Origin: Clostridia bacterium
GTDB taxonomy: Bacteria > Bacillota > Clostridia > Christensenellales > UBA1242
Direction of reading: 5' to 3'
Length of the DNA stretch: 53,566 nt
NCBI GenBank assembly: GCA_017464845.1
Contig: JAFTYD010000019.1
Coordinates: 1 to 53,566 of the forward strand
The notes under the pieces: model-generated
Databases searched by the model: none
The model's input: the letters and a program-made list of their open reading frames with translations, nothing else
What the model was told of the DNA's origin: nothing
Made by a program: the position numbers and the translations under genes
Shown here: positions 17,815 to 25,298 of the stretch, piece after piece
Position numbering within the stretch: position 1 is the stretch's first letter
How the letters are laid out: the number at the start of each line of letters is the position of its first letter

Positions 17815-18963
17815 TTATATATTTAAATATTTATTAATTTGAGGGTAACCAAAGCCCTCAAAATTTTTATTGTTTACAATTGGTTTACAAGAAGAAAGTA
17901 AAATTCTTTTTATTTCATCTGGTGAAATATCTTTGTATTTTTCATATATCAAAGCAACTAATCCAGCAACCATTGGAGTTGCGACACTTGTTCCACTAAG
18001 TTTTATATAATTTTTATCTTTACCACAAGAAATGATGTCAACACTTGGTGCAATTATATCTGGTTTAAATCTTTGATAAGCAGGACCTCTTGAAGAAAAT
18101 TTTGCAACATCAAAATCTGTTTCATCAAAATGTTTATTACTTTTTCTTTTATCATCAAATCCTCCAACCGTAATTATCTTACTACTTACACCTGGCGATT
18201 TTATTGTTTGATATTCTGGCCCACTATTTCCAGCCGCAGCAACTATTACAACACCTTCTTTCCATAAAGTTTCTGCTCCTATCATAATTGGATCATTATG
18301 TCCAATTGGCTCACTTCCAAAACTCATACAAACGATTTTTATATTATATTTTTTATGATTATCATATACCCATTGCATAGCATCTAAAATTTGATTTGCA
18401 GAGGCTTCTCCTTTATTGTTCAACGCTTTCAATGAATAAATATTTGAACATGGTGCAACACCTGAATATTTCAATGCTGACAAACTACCATTTCCAGAAC
18501 AAACCCCACAAACAAAAGTTCCATGTCCATTATCGTCATAAGGTTGTGTTTTATCATTAACAAAATCTTTAAATAATTTTATTCTATTTTCCCCTAAACA
18601 AAAATCACAATGAGGAGTTATCCCTGTATCAATAAACGCAATACTTATACCTTTTCCACTTGAAAATAATTCATCAGTTCCTAATATTTTTTTTGAGATA
18701 TACATAAGAGCATTTACATTCATAACCGATGAAATATAATCAATTTCTTGATAGTCCGATAATCTTAAAATATCTCCCTTATTTAACTTACAAAAAAAGG
18801 CTTTTATGAATGAATATTCATTTATAATTTGAATTTTATTAAAAATTAAAAAATTTTTTAATCGTTCTATTTGATTTGAAAATACAAAAGCATATAAACT
18901 TTCTTCAGTAGATAGAACATTAACCTTGTTTAATAAATACTTATCTATCTTATCAAATTTCAT
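17815..18963 (-). CDS. S8 family (subtilisin-like) serine peptidase, no signal peptide
   Basis: The 382-residue product has a complete catalytic triad: Asp112 in AFIDTGIT, His147 in NGHGTFVCG and Ser326 in LSGTSVATPMVAG, plus the oxyanion Asn246 in AAAGNSGP. Residues 1-100 look like an inhibitor-I9-type propeptide-like region, but there is no secretion signal, so it is probably intracellular like Bacillus Isp. The ATG overlaps the TGA of the upstream 90-residue gene by 4 bases, implying coupled translation and functional linkage. The substrate is unknown. Confidence 0.9.
   Translation of the reverse strand: MKFDKIDKYLLNKVNVLSTEESLYAFVFSNQIERLKNFLIFNKIQIINEYSFIKAFFCKLNKGDILRLSDYQEIDYISSVMNVNALMYISKKILGTDELFSSGKGISIAFIDTGITPHCDFCLGENRIKLFKDFVNDKTQPYDDNGHGTFVCGVCSGNGSLSALKYSGVAPCSNIYSLKALNNKGEASANQILDAMQWVYDNHKKYNIKIVCMSFGSEPIGHNDPIMIGAETLWKEGVVIVAAAGNSGPEYQTIKSPGVSSKIITVGGFDDKRKSNKHFDETDFDVAKFSSRGPAYQRFKPDIIAPSVDIISCGKDKNYIKLSGTSVATPMVAGLVALIYEKYKDISPDEIKRILLSSCKPIVNNKNFEGFGYPQINKYLNI
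17838..17868 (+). terminator. murG terminator inside the antisense protease gene
   Basis: TTTGAGGG at 17838-17845 pairs with CCCTCAAA at 17855-17862 (9-base loop), followed by a T-rich tract on the plus strand. The hairpin lies within the last 16 codons of the convergent S8 peptidase gene. Confidence 0.6.
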
Positions 18964-19232
18964 TTCAAACTATCCAAAATGTTTAACATATTTTGATATG
19001 TATCTTGTGGAAGATACCCTTTTATTTTATCTATATTATCCTTAATGTTTTCAATATCAAATGTCCCATCTACCTTTTGTTTTTTCACTTCGCTTTGTAA
19101 TCTTTTCATAAGTTCATCAGTAGATGCATTTTTTAATTCTTCATAAGTTTCATTTAATACATTACTATTTTCTTCATTCTTACTATTCTCTTCTAAATTA
19201 ATATTTTTCATATCGCTTAGTTTTATTCCCAT
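18960..19232 (-). CDS. Small acidic protein coupled to the S8 peptidase
   Basis: The 90-residue product is hydrophilic, mostly helical in appearance, with an acidic Asn/Glu-rich N-terminal third and a C-terminal segment (ASTDELMKRLQSEVKKQ and GYLPQDTYQNMLNILDSL). It has no signal peptide, membrane segment or cysteine. A strong GAGGAGG site precedes the ATG and its stop overlaps the start of the peptidase gene by 4 bases. A role as partner, inhibitor or substrate of the peptidase is an inference from this coupling alone. Confidence 0.75.
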   Translation of the reverse strand: MGIKLSDMKNINLEENSKNEENSNVLNETYEELKNASTDELMKRLQSEVKKQKVDGTFDIENIKDNIDKIKGYLPQDTYQNMLNILDSLK

Positions 19233-19330
19233 AAAACCTCCTCTTACATTATATGAACAAATATTAAATTCGATTAAAAATTAAATAATATTTTTAACAT
19301 TCAACCTTATTATAATCATATAAATATATT

Positions 19331-19720
19331 ATGAATAATAATATCTTTGAAATTTTGAATATGTTTATGAATTCTCAAAATAATTTAAATAATCAAAATA
19401 ATCAAACAAATATAATCTCCTCATATTATCCAAATGATTTAAATTTTAACAATTCTAACGATAACTTTTATCAAAAAAATAATACAAATTTTAACAACAA
19501 TTCTAACTTCAATAATAATTTGTTAGGTATGCTTACTCCATTAATTTCATTATTAAATCAAAAAAACTCTTCATTTAATATTTTTGATATTTTACAAAAC
19601 AACAATTCTAATCCAATATCTTTAATTTCATCAATATTGAATCAACAAAAAAATTCACCTTTAAAAAAAGGTGAATCTAATTCAAAATGTAAAATTGAAA
19701 GCAATTATGAAGAACTTTAA
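19331..19720 (+). CDS. Asn-rich low-complexity protein, hypothetical
   Basis: The 129-residue ORF is about one-third Asn with many Ser, Leu and Ile, and includes two hydrophobic heptad-like stretches (LLGMLTPLISLLNQ and NPISLISSILNQ). No Shine-Dalgarno sequence is visible; a TATAAT at 19311-19316 lies only 14 bases before the ATG, so the message may be nearly leaderless. The stop TAA shares the palindrome TTAA with the stop of the convergent ABC-type gene. The opposing gene's terminator lies inside this ORF. It may be real, but low-complexity AT-rich DNA could give such an ORF by chance. Confidence 0.5.
   Translation: MNNNIFEILNMFMNSQNNLNNQNNQTNIISSYYPNDLNFNNSNDNFYQKNNTNFNNNSNFNNNLLGMLTPLISLLNQKNSSFNIFDILQNNNSNPISLISSILNQQKNSPLKKGESNSKCKIESNYEEL
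19646..19676 (-). terminator. Terminator of the ABC-type gene, inside the Asn-rich ORF
   Basis: ATTCACCTTT at 19653-19662 pairs with AAAGGTGAAT at 19667-19676 (4-base loop). On the minus strand it is followed by seven T. It lies about 40 bases beyond the stop of the minus-strand ABC-type gene. Confidence 0.8.
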
Positions 19721-20358
19721 TCAACAATTGAACCATTACTAAAATGAATTTTTCTTTGACAAAGTTTATCTGCAATTTCTTCCTTTGTTGTTGCAACAAT
19801 TAATGTTGTTTTTTCTTTTTTCAAACTTAAAATCATATTTATTATTGCATCAATATATTCTTCTGAAATTTCATCAAAAATATTATCAACCATAAGCAAA
19901 TCAAGATCTCTAAAAGAAAGACGAATCAAAGATAAAATATATTTATCTTCAATTTCCAAATTTTCTATTTTTTCATCTTTTATTTTTTCAATAGAAAATT
20001 CAACTAAAGCTTCATTAATTTTCTTTGGTATATCAATTTTTTTCATTCCATTAGTTTTTAAAATATATGCAAAATTATCTATTACTGATTTCTTATTTAA
20101 AAATACTGGTGAATAAGGCACATATCCAACATTTATATCATCTTTAAAATCAATTCTGTTTAAAGGTTTTTTATTTATGTAAATTTCACATTTTTCTATT
20201 TTTTCAAGTTTTGCTATTGCTCTTAAAAGAGAAGTTTTCCCACTACAATCTTCTCCAACAAAAGCAACACTCTCACCCTCTTCTACTGACAAAGAAATAT
20301 CACACAATGCATAAAATTCTTTTGTATATCTTAAAAATAAATTTTTTATATTAAGCAT
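19717..20358 (-). CDS. Degenerate ABC-type ATP-binding protein
   Basis: The 213-residue product has an ABC nucleotide-binding fold with intact Walker A GEDCSGKT (residues 35-42). The Q-loop Gln is replaced (GYVPYSP, Tyr82), the LSGGQ signature is replaced by an unrelated NLEIEDKYI segment (about 133-141), the Walker B Glu is Asn159 (LLMVDNIFDE) and the H-switch His is Thr191 (LIVATTKEE). It probably binds ATP but should not hydrolyse it normally. No permease or second ATPase is adjacent. An AAGGAGATT site precedes the ATG. It may have a regulatory or structural role. Confidence 0.8.
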   Translation of the reverse strand: MLNIKNLFLRYTKEFYALCDISLSVEEGESVAFVGEDCSGKTSLLRAIAKLEKIEKCEIYINKKPLNRIDFKDDINVGYVPYSPVFLNKKSVIDNFAYILKTNGMKKIDIPKKINEALVEFSIEKIKDEKIENLEIEDKYILSLIRLSFRDLDLLMVDNIFDEISEEYIDAIINMILSLKKEKTTLIVATTKEEIADKLCQRKIHFSNGSIVD

Positions 20359-20407
20359 AAAAATCTCCTTAAATCTATCCTATAAATTAAATATACTATA
20401 AAAAGAA

Positions 20408-20437
20408 AAAAAATAAAAGCAAATACTTTTATTTTTT
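20408..20437 (-). terminator. Terminator at the end of the lipoprotein gene
   Basis: A 12-bp AT-rich stem (20408-20419 with 20426-20437) with a 6-base loop overlaps the stop codon of the minus-strand lipoprotein gene and is followed by A-rich sequence on plus, that is T-rich on minus. Confidence 0.6.
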
Positions 20438-20983
20438 ATTAATTTTTATAGAAACTATCTTTGATATAGGTTCAGCATTAACCAAAATCTGACCATTTAG
20501 GTCATCATTATCTACATTGTCACCAGCAACCACTCTAAAATCCACCTTGGCTTTTTCATTACAAGTAAAAGTATAAATAACATTATTGACATCTTCATAC
20601 TTTTTAAAACTTTCTTTTCCTTTTATCCCATTTGCAGATGATATTAATGATGTCAAAGAATGCCACCTATTTTCTTTTGATAAATTTAAAGAAATAATAT
20701 CATTTCCTTCTTCATTAAAATTTAATACCAAATCTTCAACATCACACCTTACTTGAATGTCAACATATTTATTATCCATTCTTGAATCTTTTTCATAAAC
20801 AACTTTTATTGTATAGCTATCGCTATTTCCTTGTGTAATTTCTGATATATTAGCTGAAAGTATTGTGTTATCATTTTCACAAGCTGAAAGTAGCAAAAAA
20901 GAAGACAACAAAAATAGTAAAGTTATTATCTTTAAAACTCTTTTATAACTAAAAAAAATAAAGGCATCAGAATTAATCTTCAT
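20429..20983 (-). CDS. Lipoprotein, unknown function
   Basis: The 184-residue product has an 18-residue N-region, a hydrophobic stretch and the lipobox LLSAC (Cys about residue 35), so it is a lipid-anchored outer-face protein. The mature part is hydrophilic and beta-rich in appearance with no recognised domain. The only in-frame start, an ATG at 20981-20983, is buried in a strong terminator-like hairpin and has only a poorly spaced AAAGG next to it. Expression may thus be low or regulated by that hairpin. It lies 51 bases after hpf on the same strand. Confidence 0.75.
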   Translation of the reverse strand: MKINSDAFIFFSYKRVLKIITLLFLLSSFLLLSACENDNTILSANISEITQGNSDSYTIKVVYEKDSRMDNKYVDIQVRCDVEDLVLNFNEEGNDIISLNLSKENRWHSLTSLISSANGIKGKESFKKYEDVNNVIYTFTCNEKAKVDFRVVAGDNVDNDDLNGQILVNAEPISKIVSIKINKK

Positions 20984-20993
20984 GCCTTTATTT
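20951..20993 (-). terminator. hpf terminator overlapping the lipoprotein start codon
   Basis: A perfect 12-bp stem (20956-20967 with 20982-20993, core AAAGGCAT/ATGCCTTT) and 14-base loop is followed on the minus strand by at least five T. It lies 40-80 bases beyond the hpf stop. The ATG of the lipoprotein gene is inside the stem. Confidence 0.75.
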
Positions 20994-21034
20994 TAATCAA
21001 TTTTTATAAAAATAATCGTTTTTTATTGAAAATT

Positions 21035-21559
21035 TTAGAAAATTCCTTCAATAATACCAAATTTTCCATCTGCTCTTCTATAAATAACATTAACAAATCC
21101 TGTTTCTGAATTTAAGAACAAATAGAAACTATGACCCAATCTTTCAATAGCATCTTTTGCTTCTTCAACAGTAATTGGTGTTAAATCAAAAGATTTTTTC
21201 TTAACAATATCAGGTAAAGTCATTTCAGGTTCTTCTGTTAAAAATTCATAAACAACTGGTTTTGATTGTCTTGTTTTTTGAATTTCTTTTTGGTTTTTTC
21301 TGATAATTTGCTTTTCAATTTTTGGAAGAACTAAATCAATGTTTTCATACATATTCAAACCACTAGCTTCTCCACGATAAACAACACCTTTACTCATAAT
21401 TGTAACTTCAAGTTTTTCTGTTTTGTTTTGTTTTGAGCACATAATTCTAATAGTAACATCTGAGCCAAAGTATCTATATAATTTTGTTACTTTTTCAGTT
21501 GTTATATCTCTAAACTTTTCTTCAATTTTATAATTTTTTTCTAAAAACTCAATTCTCAT
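21035..21559 (-). CDS. hpf: Long-form ribosome hibernation promoting factor HPF
   Basis: Long HPF binds the 30S decoding region through its N-terminal domain and dimerises 70S ribosomes into 100S particles through its C-terminal domain. The 174-residue product has the N-terminal HPF/YfiA fold (about residues 1-95) and the C-terminal dimerisation domain KKSFDLTPITVEEAKDAIERLGHSFYLF through NVIYRRADGKFGIIE. GAGGAGG precedes the ATG. A promoter with TATAAT at 21579-21584 lies between it and clpC, so it can be made independently of the clp operon. Confidence 0.95.
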   Translation of the reverse strand: MRIEFLEKNYKIEEKFRDITTEKVTKLYRYFGSDVTIRIMCSKQNKTEKLEVTIMSKGVVYRGEASGLNMYENIDLVLPKIEKQIIRKNQKEIQKTRQSKPVVYEFLTEEPEMTLPDIVKKKSFDLTPITVEEAKDAIERLGHSFYLFLNSETGFVNVIYRRADGKFGIIEGIF

Positions 21560-21578
21560 AAGCCCTCCTCCTATTTAT

Positions 21579-21608
21579 ATTATAACAAATAGATTTATAT
21601 TTTTACAA
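21579..21608 (-). promoter_or_regulatory. SigmaA-type promoter of hpf
   Basis: On the minus strand TTGTAA (21603-21608) and TATAAT (21579-21584) are spaced by 18 bases, about 20 bases upstream of the hpf start. It sits in the 58-base gap after clpC. Confidence 0.65.
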
Positions 21609-21617
21609 AGAAATTTA

Positions 21618-24113
21618 TCAATTTTCTGAAATAAAATTAAGTTCATCACCTTTTCTATCTATTATGATTGTTCCTTGTTCTTTCAACATTCCGAGCAAGA
21701 TGTATTCAGCAATTTTATCTTCAACTTCTTGTTGAATATATCTTTTAAGTGGTCTTGCACCATATTCTAAATTTGATCCTTTATCAACAATCAAATCTAA
21801 AGCTTCATAAGTAATTTTAACTCTTAAATTTTTCTCTCTAAGACGCTTATTAATATTTTTAATCAAAATTTTTGCAATATTTACAAGATTATCTTTTGAT
21901 AATGAATCAAATATACAAATAACATCAATTCTATTTATAAGTTCAGGCTTAAATTTTTGTTTTAATGATTCAAAATACTTTTCCTTTCTTGAAGCTTTTA
22001 ATTCTTCTTCAGTGAGATTAGCATTTTCTTCTTTTTTACCATAATCTTCTGTTGCACCAATATTACTAGTTAAAATTATGATAGTGTTTTTGAAGTTAAC
22101 AAGTCTTCCTTGACCATCTGTTACTCTTCCATCATCTAAGATTTGAAGTAATGAATTTAATACATCAGGATGTGCTTTTTCAATTTCATCAAATAAAACA
22201 ACTGAATAAGGTCTTCTTCTAACTTGTTCAGTAAGTTGACCACCTTCATCAAACCCTACATATCCTGGAGGTGCACCTAACAATTTAGAAACGGTATGAG
22301 CTTCCAAATATTCACTCATATCAAGTCTAATAATACTATTTTCATTATCAAACATAGCTTCTGCAATAGCTTTTGAAAGTTCTGTTTTACCAACACCAGT
22401 AGGTCCCATAAATAAGAATGAACCAATAGGTCTCTTGTTATCTTGAAGCCCTACTCTTGATCTTCTAATAGCTTTTGAAACTGCAGTAATCGCCTCATCT
22501 TGTCCGATAACTCTTCTATGAAGAATTTCTTCTAAATTTATAAGTCTTTCTCTTTCACTTTCGGTAATTTTTGTAACAGGAATACCTGTCCATTTTGCTA
22601 CAATACTTGCAATTTCATGTTCTCCTACTTCTCCAGTATTCTCTTCTTTTGAAGATGAATCCATTGCTTTGTAAACATTTTTCATTTCTTCTTCAATTTT
22701 TAAGATTTCATATTGCAAAGTTGTTGCTGTATCATAATTTTTTTGAGAAGTTGCATAATTACGTTTAGCAACTAAATCGTCATATTTCTTTTCCAAATCC
22801 TTAATATTATTTGGTTTTACATTATAATTTACTTTTGCTCTACTACAAGCTTCATCAATTAGATCGATAGCTTTATCAGGTAAATTTCTATCTGTTATAT
22901 ATCTATCTGACAATATTGTAGCTGAAACAATAGCATCATCTCTAATTTTTACTTTGTGGAATTCTTCATAAGAAGATCTAATACCTTGTAAAATCATAAT
23001 TGTTTGTTCAACTGTTGGAGGATTAATCATAACAGGTTGTAATCTTCTTTCCATAGCTTTATCTTTTTCGATAAACTTTCTATATTCATCAGTAGTTGTA
23101 GCACCTATAGTTTGCAAATCCCCTCTTGAAAGATAAGGTTTTAACATATCAGCAGGATTTGTTTCACCTTTTTCAGAACCAGCTTGCATAAGTGTATGAA
23201 ATTCATCAATAAACACAATAATATTTTCATTAGCAATTATTGTTTCAATAGCAGATTTTAATCTTTCTTCCATTTGACCACGGTATTTTGTACCAGCCAT
23301 CAAACCACCGATTTCTAAACAATAAATAATTTTATCTTTCAATTCATCAGGAACATTTCCATCAACAATAGCTTGAGCAAGTCCTTCAACAACAGCTGTT
23401 TTACCAACACCTGCTTCTCCAATTACAATTGGATTATTTTTAGTTTTTCTACATAAAATTTCAATAAGTCTTTGAATTTCATTTTCTCTACCAATAATTG
23501 TATCAAGTTTACCTTCTTTTGCTCTTAAATTCAAATCACTACCCATTTCCAAAAGATTATCAGGTAAAGTACTTCCACTTTGTGAATTTTTTGCACTTGT
23601 TGTAGTAGAATTTGTTTCTCCTAAATTATTTTGTTCAACTGTAATTTTGTTGTCAAGTATAGGAGTGTTTATAAAGAACATAAGCTCATCTTTTACTTTA
23701 TTTATATCCATATTATACATACTTGCCAAAAGTTTTGTAGCAAAACAAGATGCATCAGATAAAATAGCAAGAAAGATATGCTCAGTTGTTATGAGGGTAT
23801 GCCTAAATTCCAAAGCAATTGTTCTAGCAAATTTTAACAATTCTTTAACTCTTGGAGTAAGTTCAACATCTGCAATTAAATTTTGAACCTTATTGCTTTG
23901 TTCAAAAAGTTCAAATAAACTTCTTTCAGATGCTCCATGCTTAAATAAAATTTTAGATGTTTGACAGTTTTTTTCACATGATAAACCATAAAGTATATGT
24001 TCAGTACCTAACAATTTACTTCCAAACTTTAATGCAATTTTACTAGCATTCTTTATAACATTTTGAATATCATCTGAAAAAGTTATACTATTTGCTCCTG
24101 TATTTAACATCAT
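21618..24113 (-). CDS. clpC: ATP-dependent Clp protease ATPase subunit ClpC
   Basis: ClpC is a AAA+ unfoldase that feeds ClpP and recognises McsB-phosphorylated substrates. The 831-residue product has two N-terminal Clp-N repeats (LLGTEHILYGL; LITTEHIFLAIL), a first AAA domain with GEAGVGKT and FIDEFHTLM, a middle coiled-coil region (about 415-480), and a second AAA domain with GPTGVGKTELSKA, LFDEIEKAHPDV and a C-terminal D2-small domain with EYGARPLKRYI. Its start overlaps the end of mcsB by 4 bases and a GGGAGGG site precedes it. It is the last gene of the tex-mcsA-mcsB-clpC group. Confidence 0.96.
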   Translation of the reverse strand: MMLNTGANSITFSDDIQNVIKNASKIALKFGSKLLGTEHILYGLSCEKNCQTSKILFKHGASERSLFELFEQSNKVQNLIADVELTPRVKELLKFARTIALEFRHTLITTEHIFLAILSDASCFATKLLASMYNMDINKVKDELMFFINTPILDNKITVEQNNLGETNSTTTSAKNSQSGSTLPDNLLEMGSDLNLRAKEGKLDTIIGRENEIQRLIEILCRKTKNNPIVIGEAGVGKTAVVEGLAQAIVDGNVPDELKDKIIYCLEIGGLMAGTKYRGQMEERLKSAIETIIANENIIVFIDEFHTLMQAGSEKGETNPADMLKPYLSRGDLQTIGATTTDEYRKFIEKDKAMERRLQPVMINPPTVEQTIMILQGIRSSYEEFHKVKIRDDAIVSATILSDRYITDRNLPDKAIDLIDEACSRAKVNYNVKPNNIKDLEKKYDDLVAKRNYATSQKNYDTATTLQYEILKIEEEMKNVYKAMDSSSKEENTGEVGEHEIASIVAKWTGIPVTKITESERERLINLEEILHRRVIGQDEAITAVSKAIRRSRVGLQDNKRPIGSFLFMGPTGVGKTELSKAIAEAMFDNENSIIRLDMSEYLEAHTVSKLLGAPPGYVGFDEGGQLTEQVRRRPYSVVLFDEIEKAHPDVLNSLLQILDDGRVTDGQGRLVNFKNTIIILTSNIGATEDYGKKEENANLTEEELKASRKEKYFESLKQKFKPELINRIDVICIFDSLSKDNLVNIAKILIKNINKRLREKNLRVKITYEALDLIVDKGSNLEYGARPLKRYIQQEVEDKIAEYILLGMLKEQGTIIIDRKGDELNFISEN

Positions 24114-25123
24114 ATGCCCTCCCTTTGTACTAAAATCCTAATTTTATCTCTTATAAATTCTGCACGAATTATACTTTCATCTTTAGGATTGTTATACACA
24201 TAGTTTATTTTTAAGTTTGCAGATGCACCTTCATAGTACAAACTATCAAACTTTTTTAAATTTGAAATTTCTAAAAAGCCTAATGCATAACCGAATTTTA
24301 TTTTAGATAAAAGTTCAATCATTTCTTTTTCAGTTATCATAAAACAACTTTCCAAAATTCCAACTGCTCTATATATTTCATCTTTTAGTTCATTTGAAGA
24401 AAAAGTCAAAATATCTTCTCTTGCTGAAGCTTCCATTTCACAAATCGTAAACACATAATCTGAAACATTATCAATAATTTCTTGTTCATTAAGACCTAAG
24501 GAAAGTTGATTAGAGATTTGGTAAAAACTTCCATAAGTTCCACTTCCTTCTCCATAAAAACCTCTTACTGTTAACCCTTTTTCCTTAACTTCATTAAACA
24601 CAATATCTATCTCACCATTTCTTTCTAGTCCTGGTAAGAAAAGCATTACTGACGCCCTCATTGCTGTCCCTAAATTTGTTGGACAGGAAGTTATAAAACC
24701 ATAATCATCATTATATGCAATATCAATTTGGTTTAATATTTGTTTATCAATTTTTTGCAATTCTCTATATGGTTTTAAAAGATTAAAACCTTCATGCATA
24801 CATTGTTCTCTTATATGATCTTCTTCATTTAACATAATTGCAATATTCTGTTCGTTGTTAATTGCCATACAAGAAATATCTTTATTATCTATAAGTTCTT
24901 TGCTTATAAAATGTTTTTCAAGCAAAGCATTACATTCATTTATAGACAAATCTTTCAAATAATAATAATTAAAACTTCCCGTTTGTTCCAATATTTCAAG
25001 AACAGAATCAATAATAAACATTGCATCTTCTTCGTTTGTTAACTTAGTAAAAAAGTTAATTCCAGACACATTTCTTGCAAGTCTTATTCTTGATGTAATT
25101 GCAATATTTTCAAAATTTTCCAC
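24110..25123 (-). CDS. mcsB: Protein arginine kinase McsB
   Basis: McsB phosphorylates arginines to mark proteins for ClpCP. The 337-residue product has the phosphagen-kinase hallmarks: ITSRIRLARN (about residues 9-18), the catalytic-loop IMLNEEDHIREQ and CPTNLGTAMRAS. The C-terminal region where the phosphoarginine-binding RDxxRA motif is expected reads KDESIIRAEFIRD, so that allosteric site seems altered. The start is GTG at 25121-25123, 28 bases after the mini-mcsA stop; it overlaps clpC by 4 bases. It is slightly shorter than the Bacillus protein. Confidence 0.94.
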   Translation of the reverse strand: MENFENIAITSRIRLARNVSGINFFTKLTNEEDAMFIIDSVLEILEQTGSFNYYYLKDLSINECNALLEKHFISKELIDNKDISCMAINNEQNIAIMLNEEDHIREQCMHEGFNLLKPYRELQKIDKQILNQIDIAYNDDYGFITSCPTNLGTAMRASVMLFLPGLERNGEIDIVFNEVKEKGLTVRGFYGEGSGTYGSFYQISNQLSLGLNEQEIIDNVSDYVFTICEMEASAREDILTFSSNELKDEIYRAVGILESCFMITEKEMIELLSKIKFGYALGFLEISNLKKFDSLYYEGASANLKINYVYNNPKDESIIRAEFIRDKIRILVQREGI

Positions 25124-25151
25124 AAATAACCCGTTTTTTTAAGTATTTTTA

Positions 25152-25298
25152 TTAATTTTTATGTTTTTTATTTCCATAAAGTTTTTCAACAAGTAATTTA
25201 ACTTCTTCCATTTCGTAACATTTTTCACAACCAACAAAGCCTGTTTCAAAAATTTCACTTAAAGAAGTTTTACAATAATTACACTGTTTCTGATTCAT
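25152..25298 (-). CDS. mcsA: Miniature McsA: single zinc-ribbon McsB activator homologue
   Basis: This 48-residue ORF lies exactly where mcsA is expected, directly before mcsB and clpC. It contains one McsA-type zinc ribbon, CNYCKTSL then FVGCEKCYE (C-x2-C, x15, C-x2-C), and a basic tail. Canonical McsA is about 170-185 residues with two such ribbons and a UVR domain; here one ribbon and the UVR part are missing. The ATG lies 17 bases inside the end of tex, with AAAGGA upstream, so translation is probably coupled to tex. The frame has no frameshift signs; the shortening looks like a stable form. McsA activates McsB; whether this version does is inference. Confidence 0.82.
   Translation of the reverse strand: MNQKQCNYCKTSLSEIFETGFVGCEKCYEMEEVKLLVEKLYGNKKHKN

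Noticed and set aside
18964..19330. Toxin-antitoxin interpretation of the 90-residue/S8 peptidase pair
   Set aside because: The protease is full length with a normal triad and the small protein has no antitoxin DNA-binding motif.
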